DNA of 64,000 bases from Pseudobutyrivibrio sp. UBA3626 (GTDB taxonomy: Bacteria > Bacillota > Clostridia > Lachnospirales > Lachnospiraceae): the NCBI GenBank assembly GCA_002373675.1, contig DFLF01000013.1, forward strand, positions 148,919 through 212,918, given 5' to 3'. Positions within the stretch are counted from its first letter, which is position 1; each line of letters opens with the position of its first letter. Under the pieces are notes generated by a model. It ran no database searches and was not told where the DNA came from. It saw only the letters and a list, made by a program, of their open reading frames with translations. This document shows, one piece after another, positions 1 through 9,871 of this stretch. The translations under genes were made by a program, and so were the position numbers.

Positions 1-480
1 GGCAAAGGTGGAGCTTTGAGAACAGGATTTATGGCAGCCACAGGCGATGTTGTTATCATTCAGGATGCGGACATGGAGTATGACCCTAATGAGTATCCTA
101 GAGTGGTAAATCCAATAGCTAGAGGTGAAAATAAAGTTGTATATGGTTCGAGATTTTTGAAGCAGAAAGCAAAAGGATATTTAGCAAATAGACTAGCTAA
201 TAAAGGGCTTACAATGCTTTCTAATATTATGACGCATCAAAGATTAACGGATATGGAAACATGCTATAAGGCATTTGATAGGGAGTTAATACAGTCTATC
301 GATATAGAAGAAAAAAGGTTTGGGTTTGAACCTGAAATAACTGCTAAGATTTCGAAGATGGGAATAATTATTAAAGAAGTGCCTATATCATACTATCCAA
401 GAAGTAATGAAGAGGGAAAGAAAATAGGAATAAGTGACGGTTTTAGAGCACTTCATTGTATTTGGCATTATAGTAGATAG
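1..480 (+). CDS. GT2 family glycosyltransferase (DPM/DPG-synthase-like), 5'-truncated by window
   Basis: The reading frame is open from base 1, so only the C-terminal 159 residues are present. The visible part begins with a GKGGALRTGF segment followed by QDADMEYDP. This is the nucleotide-binding and DxD region of GT2 enzymes that move a sugar from a nucleotide donor onto a polyprenyl phosphate or glycan acceptor at the cytoplasmic face of the membrane. A DMETCYKAF segment follows, as in dolichyl-phosphate-mannose-synthase-like proteins. The protein ends without a membrane anchor. It is followed by a strong intrinsic terminator, so it is probably the last gene of a transcript that begins upstream. 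Family assignment is firm. The donor sugar cannot be told from sequence. Confidence 0.88.
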   Translation, partial: GKGGALRTGFMAATGDVVIIQDADMEYDPNEYPRVVNPIARGENKVVYGSRFLKQKAKGYLANRLANKGLTMLSNIMTHQRLTDMETCYKAFDRELIQSIDIEEKRFGFEPEITAKISKMGIIIKEVPISYYPRSNEEGKKIGISDGFRALHCIWHYSR

Positions 481-490
481 AATAAAAAAT

Positions 491-522
491 AAAAAGGAAC
501 TCATATTGATGAGTTCCTTTTT
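491..522 (+). terminator. Intrinsic terminator after the GT2 gene
   Basis: A perfect inverted repeat of up to 14 base pairs (arms 491-504 and 509-522, loop ATTG) begins in an A-run and ends in five T. It lies 10 bases after the GT2 stop and 26 bases before the next start codon, so it should end or attenuate transcription entering the membrane-protein cluster. Confidence 0.88.
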
Positions 523-548
523 GTTGAATTCGAAGGTTAGTAATATTT

Positions 549-1736
549 ATGAGAGAGAGAAGACTATTTATACTATTTTTATCGGTATTTGCAGCGTTAA
601 CATCAATATATTATTATGAGGGAATGGTTGATGCTATGAATACCACAACAATGGCTTTTTCATACAAATATGGTTTTATTCCTAGAGCATTTTTGGGGTC
701 GCTATTAAAAGCAGTAGACATTCTTCCAGGAGAGCAATATACATATGAAGGAGTATGTATTTTATCCTGGATATTGCAGGTTGTTTTTTTATTAGTGTTA
801 ATATTGTTTATTAATTATATTATAAAAAAAGCAGGAGAAAAGATGCTTTTTAAGCTTGCTCCAACAATAATTGTATTTGTTATATTTGCATTTCCTGAAT
901 ACGTAACTGAGGAAAACTTTGGTAGACCAGATGTAGTTATGGTTATACTTACAATTATTGGAGTGTATGCATTAATAAAACAAAAATTTGAATGGATCGT
1001 TGTTCCAATCGCCATTATTTCAATGTGTAATCATCAAGGATACATTCTAATGTTCTTGAATGTATTATTAGTATTGCTTTTTGTCGGGTGTTTTGATTAT
1101 AAAAAGAAAAGAAATTACTATATTGTGTTAATAGTTTTATTGATAATAACGTCAATATCACTATTCGTTTATTTGAATTTTTATAGTCATAATAATAGTG
1201 TTGAAGAATATAAGATGATTTATTCTGATGCAGAAAAACTCTCATATTATAACCTTGTACATAAAGAAGTTATGATGCATGAGATACTTGGTGAATCACC
1301 TTTTGTTGACGAGTGGCCATATCATATAGTCAATTTTGAAGAATTTGGTATTTTTGCTTTGTTGATGAGTCCGTATATATATTTGGGCGGTAAATTTTTC
1401 GTTAAATGTGTAATGAAAGCACAAGGAATTGAAAAGTTGAAATATTTAGCATTGGCATTTGGATCATTTACAATACTTCCAGACATGATAGTAAAAATTG
1501 ATTATGGAAGATGGATGTTTGCCATACTTACTTATTATTTCTTAGTTGTCATAGCGATGATTGCAAAAAAGGATATTATATGTGTTAATGAATATAATGC
1601 CATTTCAAAGAGTTTTAGTAATAAGAAATCCGTTGCCTTGGGAATGATAGTATATCCATTTTTGTTTTCGCCTTTTTTGGCAAATGGTATAACGACATTA
1701 ACAGGAATAATTGTTAATTATTTTAGAGGTGTGTAA
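549..1736 (+). CDS. Unrecognised polytopic membrane protein, paralogue 1 of 5
   Basis: A 395-residue protein with roughly ten hydrophobic segments. I do not recognise the family. Four other genes in the window (8632, 9872, 16058, 17266) share its landmarks in the same order: AFSYKYGF followed by an Arg and Gly after the first membrane segment, ENFGRPD near residue 120, NHQGYILM near residue 160, FYSH near 215, MMHEILGE near 240, and LPDMIVKIDYGRWMF near 315. Conserved Arg, Asp and His residues next to membrane segments suggest an enzyme, perhaps a GT-C-like transferase; that is inference. It is closest to the copy at 9872 (shared MMHE.LGE and DEW.YH). It begins just after a terminator with only a weak AAGG upstream. 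Its stop overlaps the next start by one base. Confidence 0.75.
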   Translation: MRERRLFILFLSVFAALTSIYYYEGMVDAMNTTTMAFSYKYGFIPRAFLGSLLKAVDILPGEQYTYEGVCILSWILQVVFLLVLILFINYIIKKAGEKMLFKLAPTIIVFVIFAFPEYVTEENFGRPDVVMVILTIIGVYALIKQKFEWIVVPIAIISMCNHQGYILMFLNVLLVLLFVGCFDYKKKRNYYIVLIVLLIITSISLFVYLNFYSHNNSVEEYKMIYSDAEKLSYYNLVHKEVMMHEILGESPFVDEWPYHIVNFEEFGIFALLMSPYIYLGGKFFVKCVMKAQGIEKLKYLALAFGSFTILPDMIVKIDYGRWMFAILTYYFLVVIAMIAKKDIICVNEYNAISKSFSNKKSVALGMIVYPFLFSPFLANGITTLTGIIVNYFRGV

Positions 1737-3337
1737 TGAATAGTATCATAAAAAAGAATTATATGACAATTATTTGCCTTGTGCTAATTATTATTGGGGA
1801 AATAGTTTTTTTTAGAAATATACTATTTACAAGTGCATTAATTGGCGATGGGACAGATGGTATATTGAATACATTATTTGCTGAACATTGGTATCAAGTT
1901 TTGCGTGGACAGGAAAAATGGTCTGAACTTACATGTTTTTATCCTGCAGAAAATGTTTTATCGTATTCTGATATGATGCTTGGTGTTGGAATACCCTATA
2001 GTTTTTTTAGACTATTAGGATTTAGCAAATATATTGCGGTAGAAATAGTATATGTGCTCATTCACGTTGTAGGAAGTATAGCAATGTACTATTTTTGCTT
2101 TAAGTGTATTAATTTAAAAGAATTAGTATCGTTAATTGTTGTTTGGCTATTTTCTTTTTCAACTAGTTATTATGCACTAACAACTAATCCTCAAATGTTT
2201 ACGGTTAGCTTTATACCAATTCTTCTTATAATGATTCATAAATACTATAAGAATATACAAACAAAGAAAAGATGGGTATATGGATGTTTAGCTGTAATAT
2301 TTTTTGAGATACTCTTTTACACGGCATTTTATGTTGGCTTTTTTATGTCTTTAGTTTTTATGTTTTCTTTGCTTTCGTATTTTATTGTTGCCATAGTAGT
2401 CTATTTGAGAAAAAAGGAAAGGGTAATAGATAAAGAGTTGGTTGCTCACTGGAAAGACTACATAGTGCTACTCTTGTTAGCAATAGTATTAATAGGACCT
2501 TTTGTTTATTTATATATCCCAACAGTTCAACAAATAGGTGGAAGAGAGTGGGAAACGGTACTGCAGCTAATACCGACGCTTAAAGATGTATTTAATATAA
2601 GTGATTATACGACAACAGGTTATGATTCAAAATATTATAATTGTCATATTGGAATAAACATTATACTATTTGTGCTGTTAGTTGGACTTGTAATATACAG
2701 TTTCGTATTTAATAAGAATAATAAAAACAAAAAAAATCAGCTATGGTTATTGATATTGTTTATAACATGTTTTTTGATATCAATAAAAATAGGAAATTTT
2801 TCTTTATGGTATGTTATTTGGAAAATAATACCAGGTGCATCAGCCATTCGTGCCCAGGCAAGATTTATATTTATGACAGTAATGATTCTTGCTTTTTTGA
2901 TAGGCGTATTGATTAATAAAATAAATATCAAACGACGGTACTTACAAAACATAATATATGTGGTAGTTTTTGTCGTTGTAGTAGTATTAAATCAATCAAA
3001 TATAGGAAATACTTCTAACTGGACATACGAGGAAATTCAAAAGATAGAGGATAACACATCTCAACCACCTAAGGATTGTGAAGCATTCTTCGTAACAGTT
3101 GATAAAGAAACAATTGATTTATATGATTCAAGAATTGAAATATATGCTTGGGTGATTGCAGAAAAATATGGATTAAAGACTTTGAATGGTTACTCGGGCC
3201 AAAAACCAATAGGATGGGATTTTGATGTTTATGCAGACAATTACCTTGAGAAGGTAAATGAATGGATAAATCTCAATAAATTAGATAATATTTATAAATA
3301 TAGCTTTAGAACAAATAGCTGGGAAAAATACAACTAA
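1736..3337 (+). CDS. GT-C-like polytopic membrane protein, first of a tandem pair
   Basis: A 533-residue protein with many membrane segments. After the first segment comes a long outer loop containing GDGTDG, EHWYQV, FYPAENVLSYSDMM and GIPYS. A PGASAIRAQARF motif lies near residue 370, and a soluble tail of about 100 residues contains the repeated-looking KTLNGYSG segment. The layout (acidic residues in the first outer loop, many membrane spans, C-terminal outer domain) is that of GT-C or YfhO-like glycosyltransferases that use lipid-linked sugars. That placement is inferred from architecture, not from a diagnostic motif. The next gene is a clear tandem duplicate. Translation is coupled to the preceding gene by a one-base stop/start overlap. 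Confidence 0.7.
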   Translation: MNSIIKKNYMTIICLVLIIIGEIVFFRNILFTSALIGDGTDGILNTLFAEHWYQVLRGQEKWSELTCFYPAENVLSYSDMMLGVGIPYSFFRLLGFSKYIAVEIVYVLIHVVGSIAMYYFCFKCINLKELVSLIVVWLFSFSTSYYALTTNPQMFTVSFIPILLIMIHKYYKNIQTKKRWVYGCLAVIFFEILFYTAFYVGFFMSLVFMFSLLSYFIVAIVVYLRKKERVIDKELVAHWKDYIVLLLLAIVLIGPFVYLYIPTVQQIGGREWETVLQLIPTLKDVFNISDYTTTGYDSKYYNCHIGINIILFVLLVGLVIYSFVFNKNNKNKKNQLWLLILFITCFLISIKIGNFSLWYVIWKIIPGASAIRAQARFIFMTVMILAFLIGVLINKINIKRRYLQNIIYVVVFVVVVVLNQSNIGNTSNWTYEEIQKIEDNTSQPPKDCEAFFVTVDKETIDLYDSRIEIYAWVIAEKYGLKTLNGYSGQKPIGWDFDVYADNYLEKVNEWINLNKLDNIYKYSFRTNSWEKYN

Positions 3338-3345
3338 GGGATAAT

Positions 3346-4941
3346 ATGACTAGAAAGAGACTGAATACACAATCGATACTTTGCTTATTAGCTATTATTA
3401 TAGGTGAGGTGATATTTTTTAGAAATATTATATTTACAAATTCTATAATAGGCGATGGAACAGACGGGTTATTGAATATACTATTTTCGGAACACTGGTA
3501 CCAGGTGTTTTTAGGAAAGGAAAAGTGGTCAGAGCTTCCGTTTTTTTACCCGGCTGACAATGTTTTGAGTTATTCCGATATGATGCTTGGAATGGGGATA
3601 CCTTATAGTTTATTAAGAGCATTTAATCTTAGCATGTATAATGCATCAAATATAGTCTACATCGGGATTCATATATTTGGTAGTTTTACTATGTACTATT
3701 TTGCAAGAAGATGTTTAAGGTTTAAAGAGACAGTTTCCTTGATAGTGGTATGGCTATTTTCTTTTTCTAATAGTTATAATGTACTTACATTTAATCCTCA
3801 GATGTTTACTGTAAGTATTTTGCCATTTTTGTTTTTGCTTTGTTTTAGGTTTTATGAATATTTAGATAATAAAAAAAAATATGTATATGGTATAATCGCA
3901 GCGCTAGTGTTAAGCTTGATCTTTTATACAGCTTTTTATGTTGGATATTTGTTAATACTTGCCGTAATGCTATGTGTTGTAACATACTTGATTATCGAAG
4001 GAATTTATTATTTAGTATATAAGAAATCATTTGGTACTCATAAGATAATAAAACATATAAAAGATTTAATAATAGTATTTGCTTGTTTTTTAATTTTTAT
4101 GACTCCATTTGTATGGTTGTATTTGCCTGCTTTAAGAGAGGTTGGGGGAAGAACTTGGCATGAGGTGCAAGCATTAATTCCAACGTTGGGAGAAATATTA
4201 AATCTAGATGATTATATTATAATTGGATTAGATGCGAATTTATACAACAAACGTTTGGGAATAAATATAATAGAATTGGTTATTCTTATACCTTTATTTG
4301 TATATCAATTATTTTTTTTGAAGAATAATAAAAAAAAGAAAATACAATTAGTATTATTTATGTGTTTCTTGGTTTGTTTTGCTTTTTCTTTTCAGTTTCA
4401 TGGGTATTCTTTATGGAAAATAATATGGAGAATAGTACCAGGAGCATCTGCAATTCGTGCACAAGGAAGATTCTTTTTTATGACATTTATCCTTTATACG
4501 TTGTTAATGGGATATTTGTTAAACGAGATTAATAATTCTAAGGCATTAATAAATAATGCAGTATATTTATTGGTATTTGTGGTTGTGACAGTTACTAATT
4601 TTTCGCCTATTGGAACATCTACAAATTGGAACAAGGACGAAATTAATAATGTGATGGAATATGTAGAACAACCGCCAAAGGATTGTGATGTGTTTTTCGT
4701 GACGTGTGATCAAAATAAGCTTAAAATAATTGAGCCAAGAATGGAAATATATGCGTGTGCTATTGCAGAAAAATATGGAATTAAAACTATAAATGGTTAT
4801 ACGGGAAAGAATCCTAGTGGATGGAAATTAAATGCTATTGAATCAGATTATTATGAAAAGGTAGATGATTGGTGCAATTCTAAAGAAATAGACCATATAT
4901 ATAGATATGATTATTCAGATAATAGTTGGACATTATATTGA
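3346..4941 (+). CDS. GT-C-like polytopic membrane protein, second of a tandem pair
   Basis: A 531-residue protein collinear with its upstream neighbour. It has the same GDGTDG loop, EHWYQV, FYPADNVLSYSDMMLG, PGASAIRAQGRF and C-terminal QPPKDCD, IYACAIAEKYG and NGYTG landmarks, so the pair arose by tandem gene duplication. The first outer loop and the C-terminal tail are the best conserved parts, which points to them as the functional face. Like its twin it is probably a membrane glycosyltransferase or a related glycan-modifying protein. The two copies may differ in sugar or acceptor. It lies 8 bases after the first copy, with GGGATAAT before the start codon. Confidence 0.7.
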   Translation: MTRKRLNTQSILCLLAIIIGEVIFFRNIIFTNSIIGDGTDGLLNILFSEHWYQVFLGKEKWSELPFFYPADNVLSYSDMMLGMGIPYSLLRAFNLSMYNASNIVYIGIHIFGSFTMYYFARRCLRFKETVSLIVVWLFSFSNSYNVLTFNPQMFTVSILPFLFLLCFRFYEYLDNKKKYVYGIIAALVLSLIFYTAFYVGYLLILAVMLCVVTYLIIEGIYYLVYKKSFGTHKIIKHIKDLIIVFACFLIFMTPFVWLYLPALREVGGRTWHEVQALIPTLGEILNLDDYIIIGLDANLYNKRLGINIIELVILIPLFVYQLFFLKNNKKKKIQLVLFMCFLVCFAFSFQFHGYSLWKIIWRIVPGASAIRAQGRFFFMTFILYTLLMGYLLNEINNSKALINNAVYLLVFVVVTVTNFSPIGTSTNWNKDEINNVMEYVEQPPKDCDVFFVTCDQNKLKIIEPRMEIYACAIAEKYGIKTINGYTGKNPSGWKLNAIESDYYEKVDDWCNSKEIDHIYRYDYSDNSWTLY

Positions 4942-4958
4942 TAAGATAGGAGTAGAGG

Positions 4959-6074
4959 ATGGTTCAGAAAAGAGAGAGTCAATATGAATTAATGCGAATT
5001 GTATTGATGTGTATGGTGCCAATATTCCATCTTATGATATATAATCTTATGCCCTTTGTGGAATATAATGGAAGCAATACGTTATTGTCCATAGCACTTA
5101 GTGTTGGAACTGGAATACCTGCGGATTATGCATATATGGCATTGAGTGCGTATTTTTTCATTAAAATGAAAGATAAACCTGTAGTAAAAAGATGGTTATT
5201 ATTATTGTTTCAAGTGGCGTTTGTTTATATTATTAGATTTGCATTTGTAAGAGGAATATATGGATTTGACAATCCAGATTATATGATAGAAGGGTTTATA
5301 ATACCTGGCGCGTGGTGGTATATTAAAGCATATTTAGTTATATCACTAATATATCCCTTTTTGAATTATCTTATCTATAAAATGAGTAAAAAGGCTTATA
5401 TAGTCGTGCTGTCTATATTATTATTATTATTTCTAGTTATTAATTACTTTAAGACTCCTAATTTTGGAAGCGATATGATTGCATTTCTTTTCACATATTT
5501 TGTCATGGGTTTTTTGATGAGGTTTAACGGATATGAAAGGTTTCTTGGAATAAAAACAAAACCAATATATATGTTTGGAGTATTTATATTTGTATATATT
5601 GTTCTTTTATTAATTTGTATTTATGTAAAACATCCTAGATTTGGTGTTGATGTGCAAATTGCAGAAGATGTAATACAATATGCTATTAATAGATATAATA
5701 TAGCGGGATTTGTAATGGGGTTATCGCTATTTTTTGGTGTAAGAAGCATAAAAATCTCATTCAATAAAGGAATAAATACATTGGCAAAATCTACGTTTTA
5801 TGTCTTCATGTTACACGAGACCGTTATGAGTGCATTTTGGCTAAATGAATGGTGTTGGTTTCCAATGCAGGAATACTCCTTAATAAAGTTGATAGCGTGG
5901 ATTATAATATATATTTTAGCAGTATATATGGTAGGCATAATTATATGCTTAATATATGAAAAGATAATAAGAAAGTTTGTAACGAAATTTGTTAATTACA
6001 TTATGAAGAAAAAAGCGTTTGATAAGTTAGAAAGTTCATTTCATAAAATAGGTACAAATAATGAGTGTAAATAA
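4959..6074 (+). CDS. Acyltransferase-3 family membrane O-acyltransferase
   Basis: A 371-residue polytopic protein. Its N-terminus carries the family signature of a basic residue and a His ten residues apart in the first membrane segment (R13 and H24), after the ELMRIVLM opening. OafA/NodX-type proteins of this family take acyl groups, usually acetyl from acetyl-CoA, and place them on sugars of surface glycans across the membrane. A PGAWWYIKAYL segment and later FMLHE near residue 285 also fit. The GGAG before the start is strong. Its end overlaps the next acyltransferase gene by 14 bases, so the two are translationally linked. Confidence 0.82.
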   Translation: MVQKRESQYELMRIVLMCMVPIFHLMIYNLMPFVEYNGSNTLLSIALSVGTGIPADYAYMALSAYFFIKMKDKPVVKRWLLLLFQVAFVYIIRFAFVRGIYGFDNPDYMIEGFIIPGAWWYIKAYLVISLIYPFLNYLIYKMSKKAYIVVLSILLLLFLVINYFKTPNFGSDMIAFLFTYFVMGFLMRFNGYERFLGIKTKPIYMFGVFIFVYIVLLLICIYVKHPRFGVDVQIAEDVIQYAINRYNIAGFVMGLSLFFGVRSIKISFNKGINTLAKSTFYVFMLHETVMSAFWLNEWCWFPMQEYSLIKLIAWIIIYILAVYMVGIIICLIYEKIIRKFVTKFVNYIMKKKAFDKLESSFHKIGTNNECK

Positions 6075-7065
6075 TAAGCGAATAGAATGGATTGATATAG
6101 CAAGAGGCTTTGCAATATTATTAATAATACTGGGCCATTCTAATATATTAAATGGAAGTATAAATGGTTTTATTCATTCATTTCACGTACCTCTATTTTT
6201 TGTTGTTTCTGGATTGTTGTTTAAGGGTGAAGACTTGGCTAGAAGTATTAAAAAGCGCGGAAAGCAGTTGTTAATACCTTTTTACATTACAGGAACTATT
6301 GTTGTTATAGGCAAGTTAGTATTTACATATGTTTCAAACTCGGAAATCCATATAAAAGATATTATTAATTGGATAGTGGCTTTAATATGTGGCTATGGAT
6401 ATGATTATGATTTTTTTGGACATACAATATACGCCATTGGAGCAATATGGTTTTTATGGGCCTTGTTTTGGTCATTTGTGACACTTCAAATAATTTTTAA
6501 ACTAACTAAAAGAACTAGTGAATGGATCAGGGCTTTAGCAGTTATAATAGTGTCAGTCATTGGATATATTATTGGACAGTTTTTTTGGATTCCAACTAAT
6601 ATAGATTTGGGATTATATTGCGTTATATATTTGTATTTCGGATATATATTAAAGAATTATCTATTAGATTATTTAAAGAATAATAGAATAATAAACTATT
6701 TGATAATAGCATTATGTATAGCTATATATGTATATGCCTCTATTATTAATGGATTATATATAACAACAAGGCAGACAGATACAATAATAAGTGTATTAGG
6801 AGCATTAGCGGGAAGTTTAGTGTGCTTAGAGATATCGATGCTATTTGAAAAATTGCAATATGTCTCTAAGGTTATTATCTGGTATGGAATGAATTCTCTT
6901 TTGATTATTTGCGTTCATAATATTGAGATAATGCTTATTACTTGGGATAGAATAACAGTACAGGGTATATTACAATATGGTTTTGTAGTATTTATAATTA
7001 GATTACTAGTGATAAGTGGAATAGTCGCAATTATAAATATGATTAAACAAAAAAGGAGAACTTAA
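6061..7065 (+). CDS. Acyltransferase-3 family protein (fucose-4-O-acetylase/NolL type)
   Basis: A 334-residue polytopic protein beginning with RIEWIDIARGFAILLIILGH. It has R15 and H26 at the ten-residue spacing of the acyltransferase-3 signature, then HSFHVPLFFVVSGLLF, which is typical of the shorter NolL-like branch. It probably O-acetylates a sugar on a membrane-bound or exported glycan. It overlaps the preceding acyltransferase by 14 bases and the following GT-C gene by one base. It belongs to a different sub-branch from its upstream neighbour (shorter, IDIARG opening), so they probably act at different positions rather than redundantly. Confidence 0.85.
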   Translation: MSVNNKRIEWIDIARGFAILLIILGHSNILNGSINGFIHSFHVPLFFVVSGLLFKGEDLARSIKKRGKQLLIPFYITGTIVVIGKLVFTYVSNSEIHIKDIINWIVALICGYGYDYDFFGHTIYAIGAIWFLWALFWSFVTLQIIFKLTKRTSEWIRALAVIIVSVIGYIIGQFFWIPTNIDLGLYCVIYLYFGYILKNYLLDYLKNNRIINYLIIALCIAIYVYASIINGLYITTRQTDTIISVLGALAGSLVCLEISMLFEKLQYVSKVIIWYGMNSLLIICVHNIEIMLITWDRITVQGILQYGFVVFIIRLLVISGIVAIINMIKQKRRT

Positions 7066-8648
7066 TGGATAAAATAAAAAAGTGTATTGATAGAATTATT
7101 CAATATATTCTTTTAATACTAATGCTAGCTATTGTAGCAATAGTACTTGTAGTTGATCGGTTCAACCAGGATTATTTGTATTATGATATGCCAATTCATA
7201 ATTGGGTAATATTAATTATAGTTGTATTAATGGTCTTTTTTTCAATTTGGTTTTTTAAAGGGAAAAAAGATATAAATTTGAAAAAATATTGGTTGCTGAT
7301 TGCAACAATAGCTCTTTTTATTGTTCAATTAGTTGTTTATAGAAGCATAAAATTTGCAGTTGGCTGGGATGTGGATTTTATGAATCAGTTTTCACATGAA
7401 TATGTAAATGGTGCACTATCTGATTTTGGAGATCACTATTTTAAAATGTATCCAAATAATGTACTTATTTTTTTTGTTTATGTTACATTTGTTAAAATCG
7501 GTGATGTAATAGGAATTAATGGTATTTCTTTGTTGGAAATATTTGGAATAATGTGCGTAGATTTAGCAATAATTTTTTCAACTTTAATTGCAAAAGAAAT
7601 TTTTAAAAGAAAAGGCGTTGTGATAGCAACGTACATTATATTAGTTCTTTTTTTGGGGCTTTCACCATGGATTATTGTTCCTTATACTGATGTGTTATCC
7701 TTATGGATACCAGTTGCGTCACTATATTTGTATATAAGGCTATCGAAGCAGAAAAAAAATGTAATTCTTTGTGTCGTTGCTGTATGTGTGCTACCTGTAC
7801 TTGGAATGTTAATGAAGCCAACAAATATTTTTATACTAATAGCAATAGTTGTTCACTGGCTTCTCAATAATAATGATTTAAATAACATAAAAAAATGGAT
7901 ACAGATTATATTGGCGGTACTAATAACTATAGTCATATATTTTTCTAGTAGATGGATAGTATACAAAAGTATTGACTATGTACCCGATGATTCTCAGGCA
8001 AAAGTTGCAGCCCATTTTTTGCTTATGGGTTCAAATCCTGAATCGCATGGTATTTTTAATTTTGATGATGATTATTATACTAGTCAATTTCCCTCAAAGG
8101 AGGAAAAGACTAAGGCAGACATGGAATTGTTTAAACAACGTATAATAGATATGGGATTTGTTAATACTATAAAGCATTATACAAAAAAGACAAATTTTAT
8201 TTTTAATAATGGAATACTTGGGTGGGGTAAAGAAGCTAATTTTATAAAGGAAATACCGCAGATAGAAGGAGAAGGAATTAAAGAGTTCTTTAGGAATATA
8301 TATTATTTGTCTGGAGATTATGTTAATGAGGCAAATGATTTTAAGAATAATGGGAAATATTCAATAATATATGTGGTTTTTAATCAGTTTATATGGATTT
8401 ATATATTATTAATGTGCGTGATATCTTCATTTTTTAGAAGTAATAATTATGATATAATTCTTAGGATTGCAGTAATAGGAATATGTATGTTTGCAATATT
8501 ATTCGAAGCAAATACACGTTATTTAATTAATTATATGCCGGCATTTATTTTGATGGCGTTTGTTGGTTACGAGAAGCTATCAGATAAGTTGGAAAAATAT
8601 ATAAAAAAGACTGGTAGAAGTGGGATAGAAAATGAAAACAAAGAATAA
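7065..8648 (+). CDS. GT-C/ArnT-like membrane glycosyltransferase
   Basis: A 527-residue protein with about a dozen hydrophobic segments. The first outer loop contains GWDVDFMNQFSHEY and later KMYPNNV, the acidic and YP-N features common in GT39-related GT-C enzymes, which transfer sugar from polyprenyl phosphate outside the membrane. A soluble outer region near residues 300-400 (DDSQAKVAAHFLLMG and following) separates the N- and C-terminal membrane blocks, as in this group. Substrate unknown. It has a good AAAGGAG ribosome site and overlaps the previous stop by one base; the next gene overlaps its end by 17 bases. Confidence 0.68.
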   Translation: MDKIKKCIDRIIQYILLILMLAIVAIVLVVDRFNQDYLYYDMPIHNWVILIIVVLMVFFSIWFFKGKKDINLKKYWLLIATIALFIVQLVVYRSIKFAVGWDVDFMNQFSHEYVNGALSDFGDHYFKMYPNNVLIFFVYVTFVKIGDVIGINGISLLEIFGIMCVDLAIIFSTLIAKEIFKRKGVVIATYIILVLFLGLSPWIIVPYTDVLSLWIPVASLYLYIRLSKQKKNVILCVVAVCVLPVLGMLMKPTNIFILIAIVVHWLLNNNDLNNIKKWIQIILAVLITIVIYFSSRWIVYKSIDYVPDDSQAKVAAHFLLMGSNPESHGIFNFDDDYYTSQFPSKEEKTKADMELFKQRIIDMGFVNTIKHYTKKTNFIFNNGILGWGKEANFIKEIPQIEGEGIKEFFRNIYYLSGDYVNEANDFKNNGKYSIIYVVFNQFIWIYILLMCVISSFFRSNNYDIILRIAVIGICMFAILFEANTRYLINYMPAFILMAFVGYEKLSDKLEKYIKKTGRSGIENENKE

Positions 8649-9855
8649 AGATATATTGAATTTTGTGATTTTAGTTTTGTTTGCGGGAGTATTATTTATT
8701 AGATACTTCGAACATAGAATAATAAAGATTAATAGCACGGAATTAGCGTTTTCTTATAAATACGGATTTATTTCAAGAGGATTAGTTGGAACAGTTTACA
8801 GAGGATTAGATAAAATACTTCCTTTTAATATAATGACGTATGATGGTCTGTATTATTTCTTTATAATATCTACTTTTTGTTTATATGCTTTAATTTTTCT
8901 ATTTGCATTTTTATGTTTAAAAAGAAGTGGTAATGAAAGTAAAAAAGGAATTATAATTATTTCGCTAATATATATAATATATGCAATTCCTATGTTTGCT
9001 GCTAATTATAATTTTGGAAGATTAGACCTTTACTGTTTAATGGTAACAATCATAGCTGTCATTTCAATAATAACCGGTAGATTAGAGTGGATTGCTATTA
9101 TTATGTCCGCATTAGGTGTGATGATTCATCAAGGATATGTTTTTATGTACTTTAGTATAGTTCTTGTATTATTGTTATACAAGGCTATGTCAGATGATAA
9201 GCGTGATAGAAAGAAATCTCTAATTATATTAATAATAAGCTTTACAATAGGTTCTGCGCTATTCTTGTATTTTGAGTTGTTCAGCCATTTGAATGGAGAG
9301 GGAATATATGAAGAAATAGTTGGTATAGCCTCAAAGATTTGTGCTAATGGAGATTATCACGCTGATGTTATTGATCATGAAGTATTAGGAATAGATTTAT
9401 CAGATAGGGAAATTGTTTGGAGATGGCATAATGGCTTACAATTACCATTTTATATACTTTTTATGCTGCCATATATTGTTATAGGTGTAAGATTTTTCAA
9501 AGGACTGATTACAAAATCTGTAAATAAAGTTGAAAAATATAAATATATATTTGTTGCTATTGGATCATTAACAATTCTACCAGATATGATATTTAAATGT
9601 GATTATGGTAGGTGGATGTTTTGTATAACAAGTTACTACTGTATTGTTATAATGGCTCTTGTTGCAATGGGTGACAAATTAGTGATAGAAGAGATGAACA
9701 TAATAATAGAAGAATTGTGGGGAAATAAAATCATCTTATTTTTGATATTATATCTATTATTATTTCAACCTTTGGCAGATGTAAATATTTGTCCAATAAC
9801 AACAAAAATAGGTGACACAATTAATGGTGTATTTCACTTTTATGTAGATCCGTAA
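8632..9855 (+). CDS. Unrecognised polytopic membrane protein, paralogue 2 of 5
   Basis: A 407-residue member of the same family as 549-1736. It shows AFSYKYGFISRGLVGT near residue 40, NYNFGRLD near 120, IHQGYVFM near 165, ELFSH near 220, VIDHEVLGID near 250 and LPDMIFKCDYGRWMF near 320. It is closest to the copy at 17266, sharing FAIP and the VID.E.LGID segment in the central loop. It starts inside the end of the preceding GT-C gene and is followed 16 bases later by the third paralogue, so two copies sit in tandem. Function is not known. The family-wide invariant residues suggest catalysis or substrate binding rather than a structural role. Confidence 0.75.
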   Translation: MKTKNKDILNFVILVLFAGVLFIRYFEHRIIKINSTELAFSYKYGFISRGLVGTVYRGLDKILPFNIMTYDGLYYFFIISTFCLYALIFLFAFLCLKRSGNESKKGIIIISLIYIIYAIPMFAANYNFGRLDLYCLMVTIIAVISIITGRLEWIAIIMSALGVMIHQGYVFMYFSIVLVLLLYKAMSDDKRDRKKSLIILIISFTIGSALFLYFELFSHLNGEGIYEEIVGIASKICANGDYHADVIDHEVLGIDLSDREIVWRWHNGLQLPFYILFMLPYIVIGVRFFKGLITKSVNKVEKYKYIFVAIGSLTILPDMIFKCDYGRWMFCITSYYCIVIMALVAMGDKLVIEEMNIIIEELWGNKIILFLILYLLLFQPLADVNICPITTKIGDTINGVFHFYVDP

Positions 9856-9871
9856 ATGTGAGTGTGAAGCA

